The notes beneath the pieces were generated by a model. That model was not told the DNA's origin, searched no databases, and saw only the letters and a program-made list of their open reading frames with translations. A stretch of 64,000 bases of DNA, taken from Laburnicola sp. R22_1 (lineage: Eukaryota > Ascomycota > Dothideomycetes > Pleosporales > Didymosphaeriaceae). The DNA lies in contig JACONQ010000007.1 in the NCBI GenBank assembly GCA_014281115.1, forward strand, positions 744,001 through 808,000, written 5' to 3'. Shown here in pieces: positions 47,866 through 57,963 of this stretch (the first letter of the stretch is position 1; each line of letters starts with the position of its first letter). Made by a program: the position numbers and the translations under genes.

Positions 47866-48184
47866 TGATGGACTATGAGAGCAGATCTTGCTGGAAGGGA
47901 GCCGCGGCGTGGTGGAGCACTATAGGCAAATGAGATGGAGGATGCAGTGGTCTGCTGGTAGACAAGAAATAGCTCACACGACCTGTTTCCATTCCGCTCT
48001 CCCGACTTCCCCAGAACCTCTAGGCCCCGGTCCGTGGGTAACCGAGGGTGCATAATCGATAAGCGACATCTTGGCGCGCTAACCCCACGGCGAATAGCGG
48101 CAGTGGCAGAAAAATATTACCGCCCGCAGAAAGTTCGTTGCGATTTCGGTGTTGGCGAGCTCGAGAACCACGACGCATATCACG
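47866..48184. promoter_or_regulatory. Divergent promoter of the 55-residue gene and ESF1
   Basis: 319 bp between two starts facing apart. No specific motif was recognised. Confidence 0.45.
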
Positions 48185-50248
48185 ATGCCGCTGCCGAAGC
48201 GCCAGACGGTCCCACCGTCGAGCAAGGGCTCCGGCGACAGCAGGTTCGCCGCCTTCGAGACCGACCCCAAATTCCGCCTCCCCTCCAAGAAGCATGCGAA
48301 GACGAAGCTAGATCCCCGATTTTCGCGGCTGCGCACCGACTCGGACTTCTATAGCAAGGCCTCGGTAGACCGCTATGGGCGCCCAATAGCGAAAGATGCG
48401 GGCAAGAAGGATCTGGAGCGCATGTATGAACTGGACTCTGAAGGAAGCGAGCCCGAGGCAGAGGACCCAAAAGAGCAGAAGAGAGACAAGGCCGTCCTCC
48501 GCGAGCTGGCCAAGGCGCAGCAGAGTGGATTCGATCCAATTCGCGATGGTGGCCTGGAGTCTTCTTCGGACGAGAGCTCTAGCGGAGACGAGGAGGAAGA
48601 GGAGGTGTTGGTGGAGGACCAGACAGAGTTGGCGGGCCAGGGCAACGAGGTGCCTTTGGGAGACGTCACGGCAAGACTGGCAGCCGTGAACATGGACTGG
48701 GACAACATACGGGCCACGGACATCATGGCTGTTGCCAGCTCCTTCGTTCCAGCCGATGGCCGAATACTGAGCGTTACCATCTATCCCAGCGAGTTCGGAC
48801 AGGAGCGTCTCCAGCGCGAAGCGATCGAGGGCCCGCCACGGAACATTTTCAGTTCGACGGCGAAACAAGCCGCGAAAGACATGAGTACCGTGGAAGAGCT
48901 GGAGGCATCCGGCTCTGACGACGATCGAAAGGCAGAAGATGGCCCCCTGGAAGAGGCTGGCGCGGAAGACTTCGATTCAAAAGGGTTACGAACCTATCAG
49001 CTCGACCGCTTGCGCTATTATTACGCTGTTATTACATGCTCTGCACCACATGTGGCAAAAGCCATTTACGACAACATGGACGGGCGTGAGTACCTGTCAA
49101 GTGCCAACTTCTTCGATCTGCGCTTCGTCCCGGAAGGAGTGGAGTTTGACGCTGAACCTCACGATGAGTGCCAGAGGCTGCCCAATGGGTACAAGCCAAA
49201 CGAGTTTAAAACCGACGCCCTTTCGCATTCCAAAGTAAAGCTTACATGGGATGCCGACGATACAACGAGAAAAGAAGTACAGAAGCGAGCTTTCTCGAGG
49301 AAGGAGATAGACGAGAACGAACTCCAGGCTTATCTTGGCACCGATTCTTCCTCATCCGAGGACGAGGTGGAAGCTGCCAAGGCTGATAAGACTGCTAGCT
49401 TACGTGCAGCTCTTGGGTTAGATGCGTCGAGCAAGTCGTCACAGTCCAAGTCCAATAAGTCATCGAAAAAGCATCGCGACTTCCAGCAGCCGACTCGAGA
49501 AATGGAAGTCACGTTCACATCTGGCTTGACAGCGAATGATGCGAAGGGTTCCGTCTTTGAGAATGACCCCGAGGAGAATACCTTGGAGAGATACGTTCGA
49601 AAGCAAAAGGAGCGGAGAGCTAAACACAAGGCGAAGAAACAGACCGTCAAGGAAGGTGGCGAGGCTGATGCGGAGTCTGTGCCACAGAGTGGTGCTGCAG
49701 CTGGCAAAGTGGACCAAAATGACCCCTGGAACGATCCCTTCTTTGGCTCAGATCCTGAAGTGGAGAAAAATATGGAGATCAAGGCTAGGAAGGAGAAAAG
49801 GACGAAGAAGCGAGAAGAACGTGAGAAGCAAGAAAAAGATTCAGCGGTCGAGCGCGCGAACCTAGAGCTACTCATGGTGGACGAAAAGGGCTCTAAAGTG
49901 CAACACTTTGATATGAATGAGATTATCAAGGCCGAGAAGGCGAAAAAGAAGGGGAAGAAGAACAAAAAGGCGGCGAAAGATATCCCCGTGGACAACTTCG
50001 AGATGAACACGGACGATCCTCGGTTCAGCAAGCTCTTTGAAAGCCACGAGTTTGCAATAGATCCAACAAATCCCAGATTCAAACCTACATCCGGTATGAA
50101 AGCGTTGCTAGAAGAAGGCCGCAAGAAGAGGAAACGCGATAGGGAGGATGAACCAGAACTGAAGAAGTCGAGGAAGGCGCCAGTTGGTGATACAGACGAC
50201 TTGAAAAGGTTGGCTGCCAGAGTCAAGGCGAAGGCGAAGATGAGCTAG
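48185..50248 (+). CDS. ESF1: Pre-rRNA-processing protein Esf1
   Basis: A single exon of 687 residues. Esf1 is a nucleolar factor for early 18S rRNA processing. The N-terminus has DSRFAAFETDPKFRLPSKKH and LDPRFSRLRTDSDFYSKASV, then the DRYGRPI motif. An acidic stretch follows, then the core RLAAVNMDWDNIRATDIMAV, SSFVPADGRILSVTIYPSEF, LRTYQLDRLRYYYAVITCSA and IYDNMDGREYLSSANFFDLR, which define the family. The C-terminal third is Lys/Glu-rich coiled and disordered, with the conserved end TDDPRFSKLFESHEFAIDPT, NPRFKPTSGMKALLEEGRKK. The ATG at 48185 (MPLPKRQTVPPSSKG) is preferred; the frame is open upstream but has no ATG. Confidence 0.95.
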   Translation: MPLPKRQTVPPSSKGSGDSRFAAFETDPKFRLPSKKHAKTKLDPRFSRLRTDSDFYSKASVDRYGRPIAKDAGKKDLERMYELDSEGSEPEAEDPKEQKRDKAVLRELAKAQQSGFDPIRDGGLESSSDESSSGDEEEEEVLVEDQTELAGQGNEVPLGDVTARLAAVNMDWDNIRATDIMAVASSFVPADGRILSVTIYPSEFGQERLQREAIEGPPRNIFSSTAKQAAKDMSTVEELEASGSDDDRKAEDGPLEEAGAEDFDSKGLRTYQLDRLRYYYAVITCSAPHVAKAIYDNMDGREYLSSANFFDLRFVPEGVEFDAEPHDECQRLPNGYKPNEFKTDALSHSKVKLTWDADDTTRKEVQKRAFSRKEIDENELQAYLGTDSSSSEDEVEAAKADKTASLRAALGLDASSKSSQSKSNKSSKKHRDFQQPTREMEVTFTSGLTANDAKGSVFENDPEENTLERYVRKQKERRAKHKAKKQTVKEGGEADAESVPQSGAAAGKVDQNDPWNDPFFGSDPEVEKNMEIKARKEKRTKKREEREKQEKDSAVERANLELLMVDEKGSKVQHFDMNEIIKAEKAKKKGKKNKKAAKDIPVDNFEMNTDDPRFSKLFESHEFAIDPTNPRFKPTSGMKALLEEGRKKRKRDREDEPELKKSRKAPVGDTDDLKRLAARVKAKAKMS

Positions 50249-50811
50249 AGTTTCTCAATTATATACCCAAATCTGATAATGAAGGAGGATTCACAAAGTC
50301 ATTCTCATCCCAAAGCTTACTAGGGTAAAAAGTGTACGGTCCATTGTGTTGTTCGCCATCCAAGTTGATTTAGTAGCGTTAACGGCAGGCCAGTGGGTCG
50401 TTCCTACCGAAACTGCACGCCCTGGGACCGAGCACCTGCAGAAGCCGACTGTGGATATTTTGACAAAGTACCATTTCCTTTCCCTTTACCTTTTCTTCCG
50501 TACCTAAACCTCTTTACCTTCGCCCCGCCCCTATCATGCGATGCTCAATCTAAGCTCCGCCATCGATTCTCCAGATTCGTTCCCAACTAGCTCCGCAGTC
50601 TCTCTTCTGCGCTTTTGCTCCAGTCTTTTCTCGCACCATCTATGCCAGCGCCGTGGGTCTTGTTTGACAGCTCTTCTACCGATGAAGGTGATTGCACCTC
50701 TCGGGCGGACCCAGACATTGCTGGCATTGGCGTACCACCCCCGTCTCTTCGGACCGCAAAACTCTTTGTTGACAAGCATAGGTGGTGTTATCGTTCGTCT
50801 TCGCAAGCATA
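50249..50811. other. Spacer with promoter of the next gene
   Basis: 563 bp. Contains pyrimidine-rich stretches (TTTCCTTTCCCTTTACC near 50473-50489) of the kind seen in fungal 5' leaders. No gene was recognised. Confidence 0.45.
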
Positions 50812-51837
50812 ATGACCACGACCGCGTCCATCGTAGCCATGGTCCTCGATCAAGCGTTCGATGCCAAAGGCCAGTTCACCATGCGAACCCCCGTGCTATA
50901 CATACGCGAGCGAATCTTGGACACAGAGTGGAAGAAGAATTACGAATGGCGGCCTTTTCTCGATCCTCTGATTATCGGCTTGGGAGACCAGCAACTCATT
51001 ACCGGCTACGGTCTGCTGATCAGCGGCTGGATCAAGGTCTGCCAGACGATGACGCAGATTGGCTGCGTGACCCTCTCTAAGCTAATGCGTTTTGCTTCGC
51101 AGGTCGCCCAAGACACATTCGGCGTCCAAGGAGCACACTTCGTCCTCGTTCTCTACATATGTGCTCTGTCTTCCTCCTCGCACCTCGCCGCGCTCATCAC
51201 ACTGCGCAAGTACTTCCGACGCTACCGACTCGTTGCCAAGATCCGTCTCACGCTCGTCATCGTCTTTGCACTCTTCCTCTTCGTATCTATGATTGCGGTC
51301 ATCAGTATGCCGGAGATCATGCGGGCGAACAGCGAGGGCGTCATGGAGAAGCAGCCACGCGTCCGGCGCCTCGCCTTCCTCGTACCCATGTTCCTCATGC
51401 TCTCGGGGTTCTCGACAGCGCTGGTATGCATCCTGTGGACCCCACACCAGAAAAGCCGCTCATCAAATGGGTCGAGATCTTGGGGTCTGACGACGCTCTT
51501 CGGGCCACATTCCAAGCCCGAATTCAGGACAAGGACGAGGTCCATCCCTAACCCTGCGAATCTCGGCTTGGGACTGTTCTACATCTTGTTCCTGAACCCG
51601 CTTGTTGCGTTCATCATACAGATTGTTCTGGCTGTGCTGTCGGTTATTTTGGTCTTGAGCCAGAAGTTCTCGATGCCCGATGAGCCGGGGAAGTGGTGTG
51701 GGCTGCATGACGAGACTGAGAATGAGTGGGGGTTTGGTCAGACGTTGAGTATGGTTATGTTATTGCTTCCGGCGATGAGCGCTGCGCAGGCGTATTTGGA
51801 GGGGAGACAGCATATCCTGGAGCGGAGTGGGTCGTAG
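50812..51837 (+). CDS. Polytopic fungal membrane protein, unknown function
   Basis: Two exons, 50812-51036 and 51103-51837, give 319 residues. Six or more spans are visible (FLDPLIIGLGDQQLITGYGL, FVLVLYICALSSSSHLAALI, IRLTLVIVFALFLFVSMIAV, RRLAFLVPMFLMLSGFSTAL, LGLGLFYILFLNPLVAFIIQ, TLSMVMLLLPAMSAAQAYLE). The pattern GDQQLITGYGLLISGWIK .. FVLVLYICALSSSSHLA belongs to a large, functionally undescribed group of membrane proteins in filamentous ascomycetes. The 66-nt intron has the unusual donor GTCTGC; retaining it keeps the frame open but inserts an out-of-character loop, so splicing is preferred. The ATG at 50812 is the first in frame after a GTG. Confidence 0.75.
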   Translation: MTTTASIVAMVLDQAFDAKGQFTMRTPVLYIRERILDTEWKKNYEWRPFLDPLIIGLGDQQLITGYGLLISGWIKVCQTMTQIGCVTLSKLMRFASQVAQDTFGVQGAHFVLVLYICALSSSSHLAALITLRKYFRRYRLVAKIRLTLVIVFALFLFVSMIAVISMPEIMRANSEGVMEKQPRVRRLAFLVPMFLMLSGFSTALVCILWTPHQKSRSSNGSRSWGLTTLFGPHSKPEFRTRTRSIPNPANLGLGLFYILFLNPLVAFIIQIVLAVLSVILVLSQKFSMPDEPGKWCGLHDETENEWGFGQTLSMVMLLLPAMSAAQAYLEGRQHILERSGS

Positions 51838-52078
51838 TTGGTACTTCATTGGGAAAGTTTTGGCGCGGCTTGTAGCGTCTTGCTTCGTATAGCGTACCTC
51901 TACTGCTAGATGGATATTGCGATCGCGCAAATCCCGATGTGTTTCGCGAAATCCCTTCCTTCGCTGCATCCCCAGTCTCCAACGGCTTATCCTTGGGAAC
52001 CGTTATGTACCGTCTAGCCGTGCCCTCAGAGCTTTCTGCTCCGTGTCTTATTCATCCATATCCCCCGCTTGCGACGCC

Positions 52079-52623
52079 TCACGCCGCCTTCTTCTCCCCC
52101 TCCCTCTCATCGCCCTCGTCCTCTCCCTCGTCCTCCTCCCCATGCATGCACTCCGCAAACCCAATCCACTCCCTCACCCCCCTAACAAACGCATCCCCCT
52201 CCCCCTGCACCACCCCGCCATGCCCCCAAACCACCACCTCCTCAAACTCCCTCACCACCTCCGCAATCTTAACCTCCACCTCTGTCTCCACATCCACTTC
52301 CTCCTCCTCATCATCATCCTCCTCCTGCCTCAGCGGTTGCACCACATTCCTCTCCGTAACATGCAGCACAGCGCCAGTGTAATTCGCAGGAAGCGCGAGC
52401 GACGTCCCGTGTAAGTGGCGGCCGCGGAAGTAGGCGTGGGGTTGGCCTGCGTGGGGTGTTAGCTATGGCTCATGAGAGGGTGAGATTTGGGGGGTTTACC
52501 TTTTTCATCCGGGGTGGGCGCAAAGTAGCGGGGTGTGTTGTTTACGGGGCCGTTGTGGTTGAGGCGGGCGGGGAGGAGGTGTGGGGTGCATTTTTGGGGG
52601 GTGGAGGATTGGATGGCTATCAT
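52079..52623 (-). CDS. Ribonuclease H2 non-catalytic subunit (RNASEH2C/Rnh203-like)
   Basis: Two exons, 52623-52500 and 52446-52079, give 163 residues. It is a structural subunit of RNase H2, which removes ribonucleotides from DNA. The family core is clear: HLLPARLNHNGPVNNTPRYF (exon 1), then the exon junction, AYFRGRHLHGTSLALPANYT and GAVLHVTERNVV. A highly acidic linker (EEDDDEEEEVDVETEVEVKI) and a C-terminal helix with WGHGGVVQGEGDAFVRGVRE follow, ending in an acidic tail. The start MIAIQSSTPQK is the only ATG at the 5' end. It lies between two genes of the same strand, 261 bp downstream of the CSC1-like stop. Confidence 0.88.
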
Positions 52624-52883
52624 GGTGTTTGTTGTGGGGGTTGGATGGCGGGTTGGGGTGGTTTGGTTGCGTGTATGCGGTGGGAGTGAGTGAGTGAGTG
52701 TTGAGTGTGAGACGACGCGTTGACGCGTTGGGGCGCGTCGCGCTTAGCGGGTCGTCTTTCCGCTTTTGGTTGGGCGTGGCTCCGGGACGTCTTCTTTCAC
52801 GACTGGGACGCGAAACCGAAGCCATGGACCACAGGAGGAGAAGAATCAAATCGACATGTGCATTAATCATTATTACCGAGAGT

Positions 52884-55798
52884 TCAATAAATCACCTTTT
52901 CTTCCCACAGTGGTGCCTGACGCACAGTATCCTCCACCCACTGTACCTTCCCTTTCTCGTCGACCACAGCACCCTCATCTGTCGCTTGAACTCCATACCC
53001 ACCAAGCGCTTCCCTCAACGTGTTCACTTCCCCGGCGCTGACACCTAGTGTGTCCCTGGCTAGCCAAATGACCGGCGGTTCTGCAACGATGGCTGGATGT
53101 AGATATGCCTTCCTAGCATCCTGCACCGAGTAGGGTTGCACTGGCTTCCTGAATCGCGAATTGAGCGACGCAGAGAGCGATGTCGCAGATTGAGACTGCG
53201 GGGCGAAAATGCGCTGGAGGAGGGATTGCTTCATGGGACGAGCGGCGTTGTGCGCTAAGTCCTCTGTTCCGGCTTCAGTCTTGTACCTCGACCCATTGGA
53301 GAAATTCGCAGCCGTTCCGGAGACAAGACCGCCGCCATCTCCTCCACTTGTAACGATTTGGTCATCTCTGTCTTCATATCCAGGATGCATGTCGTTGCCG
53401 GCCCCGGCGTGTCCGCGCGCGCTGTGGACACCACCCTCTTCCTGTTGATGCTCCGACTCTTGAAGCAAGTTCAGCGGCAGCCTTTCGACCAGAGGATGTA
53501 GCTTCTTCCTCATGGCCATATGGAACATAACCGTCGCTACGATGAGGATGATTTGCAGGGCGACTGGTCCCACAGCCACTGGACTTTTGCCGAGGTTGAT
53601 GGCGAACAGTCCTAACAGACATAGCTCCGCCAGGTATACACCCACCATGAGTTGCTGCAAGGCTCGTGCATAGCATGCGCCCTTTGTATCGACCGAAGTG
53701 CTGAATACGTACACCATGTTGTACTTGTACGCAAGGCAGATCAGCCCCATACCAACGGTGGCAAACCCAAGCACAAGCGGCGCGATAACAGCATAAGAGA
53801 TGGCAATAACGCCCAAGTTAGTCCACTTGGGATACTCGGAACCCCACGATAGGCTTGTCAGCGCCATCCACTTGTCGTACTTCTTTCGCGGCGTCCTTGC
53901 GAACTTGTTCAGGACAAAGATGGTTACGATGCCTCCGACATTGAACAAGTATAGAGCTGCTTGAGCAACGCCATACAGCACAAAGAAAGAGATGTAGAAG
54001 TTGCTGGCTTTCGGAAGGTTCTCAGCAAGCAATGGGACGGCTTGCGTAGGATCGCTAACGATTTGGCTGGCTACTGCTGTGGCGCCGGATGTGAAGGTCG
54101 TGATGAGGAAGACTTGGATCACTTGGAAGGCGAAGTACCAGGTTTGGGTTTGCTGTTCGACTTCAGAGAGGGTGATTGCGCCGGAAAGCGTCGCCAACAC
54201 TGACTCAATGTTAGTTGGGGATCGCCCGATGGGACGTGGTTCACTTACAGCGACAAATGATCGGAACGAGTGCCATGAGTGCCGCAAGCAATATAGCGGG
54301 TAAAAGTCCAGTTACAACTCCCAGAATTACCGACGGGATGCTATCGATCCATGCCAGGAACGGCACATTCTCTGTCAAATAATTCACGTTACTGATGATA
54401 CCCACTAGCGCAACTGGGAAACTGTGGGTTGTTAGTTAATCAGTCATCTGATTATCCTTAACGTAGTTCGTACCTCCAGAACAGAATGAGTGCGAAGATT
54501 GCTGCACTGGCAATAACACGACGCAACGACCTGTCCCAAGAGTTCATCGTGAGATTCTTCCAGATGATCTCATTAGGGAGGACACCAGTTTGGCGAGCAA
54601 CGAACGTAGCCGGCTTGTCGTGGACGGTCATCGCGCTCGCGGACTGAGCTGCAGCCATGGTCTCAAACTCAATGAAGACAGCACGGAGGAGTTTTTCTTT
54701 GCCGGCAATGTGAGAGCGTTGCATTGCCTGCACTTTCGGAAGCAGTTCTCTCAGATGACTTGTTCCATAGTCCACTGTATCGACTTTTTGCCCAATAAGT
54801 GGTTTGAGACGGTGGGTGGGCCGGTCCTTTGCAGTAAGATATTGCTGCCACGAATTCGGTTTTGGCTGACCATTTGGCTGGTGTACACCCTCCTTGTTTC
54901 CTTTCATCGACTTCTTGACAGATTGCTGGATCAGTTTCATTTCTGCACCTTCGAGCTTGAGCGCCGTCTGTTCCACGTCGTCAACTTCGTCTGCAATGTC
55001 CGAAAAATCAGATACGAGCCAGATTTGGGATACACCGCTAAACATCCGGTGTAGGCGCTCGTGCGAAAGGTACTGATCGGGGACGTTCGTGAATAAGACG
55101 GTACGTTGGGAGATACGGCTCGAGTTCCACGCCGAAAGAAGAAATGCCTGCCGGATCTTGACCAAGAAGGAAAGCTCTCGCCATATAAGGTACAGCACGA
55201 AGCCTGTCTCCAATCAGTCTTCTATTCGCAACGTCCGAATAGGGGATACACATACCGAAGAACACCCAAGCGACTAGCGCATGAGCAAAGTACCGCTCTG
55301 GTGCGTCCACATTACTGAAGGACAGTATATCGAAACCCTCCTGCCCGGCGCCGCCAGTGGCATTAACAGGAAACAGAATGGGCCACGTTATACATGCGCC
55401 CCCAAACGACATCAATACCAGCGTCTTGAAGAAGCGCACGTAGAGATAGCCGTCTAGAGACTGATGATTGAGGATGTATTTATCGTCAGTGGCACGGAAG
55501 TCGCTTATCCAGCCAAACAAGCCCGGTTTCGACGGCTTCGGCGTTTTCTCACTACACAGACAGAGGGTCAGACTTGGATAAGAGTGAGTGAAGAGAGAGG
55601 GATGACGAACTAATTCGACAGCCTATCATGGAACGTCCGCGGCTGATACAGCCGATGCTGCTTCTTGCGCAGCAGCAGGAAGACTCCTACGAGTACCGCA
55701 GCGAGTATAGCGCATGGCACGAGTGTGGAGAGGAATGCCGAGACTGAGGACGATGAGTCGCCACCGGTATTCTGGGTTGACGATGATGGGTCCGACAT
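52884..55798 (-). CDS. CSC1/TMEM63-like cation channel (PHM7/RSN1 family)
   Basis: Five exons, 55798-55611, 55551-55256, 55203-54474, 54421-54249 and 54199-52884, give 900 residues. It is a membrane channel of the calcium-permeable stress-gated (OSCA/TMEM63) group. The first span (FLSTLVPCAILAAVLVGVFL) is followed by GLFGWISDF, the standard RSN1 N-terminal region, then RTVLFTNVPDQYLSHERLHR opening the cytosolic RRM-like domain (about residues 195-395). The 7TM part runs from about 395 (FPVALVGIISNVNYL, QTWYFAFQVIQVFLITTFTS, FYISFFVLYGVAQAALYLFN). The C-terminus carries the extra PHM7 external region (DARKAYLHPAIVAEPPVIWL, and the end WVEDTVRQAPLW). Exon 1 uses the donor GTTCGT. The promoter holds two CACGTG boxes. 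Confidence 0.94.
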
Positions 55799-56234
55799 CG
55801 TTACGAGATGCTAGGACGGTGTGGACGTATGCGTATATGCTATGAGTGATGAGGGACTAAGGCTGGCTACTGGAGGAAGGATATATGGGCGCCAAGACCC
55901 TGACACGTGACACGTGACACGAGATAAGGTTGGGCAGGAGTCACCTTACGATGTGAAGGCGACGAGCCTAGGTCCGCCCTTTTTATCTCACCTTTACATG
56001 CACATTACAGTTAGCTTACCATGCCATTACCTGGCGTCTGGGCGTCTGTGGGTCGCTTAAGCGGTACGGCCGCTAAGGGCGATTACCCGTCATGGGGTGG
56101 CCAATGAGGTGTGCAGTCGGCCGGCGATCGAGAATTTGAGTTGCACGATCGCCGTGTCACTTTGTTCGGGTCGGACGGGTAGCTCCTGGACTGTGGTCGA
56201 TGACGTTGAGTGTGACGGCGTGGGTCGCTTAGGT
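55799..56234. promoter_or_regulatory. Promoter region of the CSC1-like gene
   Basis: 436 bp between the start of the channel gene and the outermost inverted repeat of the nested transposon. It includes the paired CACGTG boxes and no gene. Confidence 0.5.
55904..55916. promoter_or_regulatory. Two adjacent CACGTG E-boxes
   Basis: The palindrome CACGTG occurs at 55904-55909 and again at 55911-55916, about 106-118 bp upstream of the ATG. CACGTG is the core site of Pho4/Cbf1-type bHLH factors; whether it is used here is inference. Confidence 0.5.
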
Positions 56235-56273
56235 GCAGTGATGGGGGATCACTCAGCTAGCTCTTTTGCCAAG
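56235..56273 (+). repeat. Left end of the outermost inverted repeat (39 bp)
   Basis: Matches 60614-60652 inverted at 37 of 39 positions. Contains the internal palindrome AGTGAT..ATCACT. Confidence 0.75.
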
Positions 56274-56412
56274 CCTGCTTACTAATACCTCTCTACCTCT
56301 TAATATATTATATTAATAATAAGTAAAATTCTAATAATATAGTTTTAAGTATTATTTATAAAATTATTAAAATATTATAACGTTAACAATATATTAAGAA
56401 TTAATTAAGATA

Positions 56413-56468
56413 ACGTACTTTGCACTCGAGTCGGACACTCCATCGAGTCGGACACTTTGCCAAGACCC
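56413..56468 (+). repeat. Left terminal inverted repeat of the outer transposon (56 bp)
   Basis: Perfectly inverted with respect to 60347-60402. Contains two copies of CGAGTCGGACACT. Confidence 0.88.
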
Positions 56469-57870
56469 TACCAAAACGTACTATCAGCAATAGTATAACG
56501 CGATGCCTTAACCACACAATAAACTACTAGCGTTAAAAGAAGCGCGTATACAGCTTGCGATCTAGGCTATTAAATAAGACGCGACACTCTCTTAGCGACG
56601 CGCTGCAGCTATCTACAACATCTCTTAAAGTACACTTAGCGACTGACGCGCTGGAAAGACGGTTAGACGCGACTGCGCACCCAACAAAATAAGACTTACT
56701 ATAAGAGAGGAGCAGGCGATTGTGGAGCATATACTCAACCTAGACGCGCGAGGATTTCTGCCTTGGCTCGATGCTATAAAAGATATGGCTGATTCTTTAC
56801 TAGCTGCACGCCACTATAAGCTAGTTGGCCAGAGGTGGCCTTATAACTTTGTTAAGCGCCAGCCAGAGCTTAAAGTTAAGTTTAATCGAAAGTACGACTA
56901 CAAGAGAGCTCTCTAGGAGGATCCTAAGGTGATACAAGACTAGTTCCGGCTTATAGAGAACATAAAGGCCAAACATGATATCCTGGACAAGGACACCTAC
57001 AATTTTAATAAAGTAGGCTTTATAATAGGCATGATATCGACTAGAGCAGTAGTCACAGGCTTTAAGCGTTGAGGATGGCCAAAGCAGGTGCAGTAGGGCA
57101 ATAGGGAGTGGATAACAGTTATCTAAGGCATTAATGCGATGGGGTGGTGGATCCCACCCTTTATTATCTTTGGGGGCAAGCACCACCTCTCCGCCTGGTA
57201 TAAGGAGAAGGATCTACCTTATAATTAGGTTATTGCAGTCTCTAAGAACGGCTAGATAACAAATAAGCTTAGTCTATAGTGGCTAAAGCACTTTAATAAG
57301 CATACAAAGAGGCGTGTTGTTAGCATAATATGTTTGCTTATTCTTAACAGCTATAAGAGTTATAACTTGTTCGAAGTCAAATAGTATTGTAAGAAGAGCA
57401 ATATTGTTACTCTCTGTATGCCCTCGCATTCGTCGCACCTCTTGCAGCCACTTAATGTGGGCTGTTTCGCGCCTTTAAAAAAGGCGTATGGGCGCCAAGC
57501 TAAGGATTTAATGCGCAACCACATCACGCACATCACTAAAATCAAGTTCCTGCCTTGCTTTATTGCTGCTTTCAAGGCTTCGTTTACTGAAAGTAATATC
57601 AAAGGAGGCTTTCGAGGTGCTGGCCTAGTGCCCCACAACCTAGAAGCTGTGATATCGCAGCTTGACGTCCGCCTGCGTACGCCTCCACTTTGTACTATTC
57701 GCGATAGTACATAGGAGTCGCAAACTCCGCGAAATAGTACAGAACTTGGGTCGCAATCGACGCTGGTTAAGCAGAGGATTCAAAGGCATATGGATAGTTC
57801 CCCAACTTATATAGTTGAGGCGATGGAAAAGCTTATTAAAGGCGCTGAGATAATAGGGCATTCTTTGGTA

Positions 57871-57917
57871 TTACCGAGGTGGACGGTCGAATGAGCCCGA
57901 CGGCCGAATGAGCCACC
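57871..57917 (+). repeat. Left terminal inverted repeat of the inner transposon (47 bp)
   Basis: Perfectly inverted with respect to 59947-59993. Contains two near-copies of GGTCGAATGAGCC. Confidence 0.9.
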
Positions 57918-57963
57918 CCACCACGACAACACCTCAACTTCAACACGCGATAACTCTACCACT

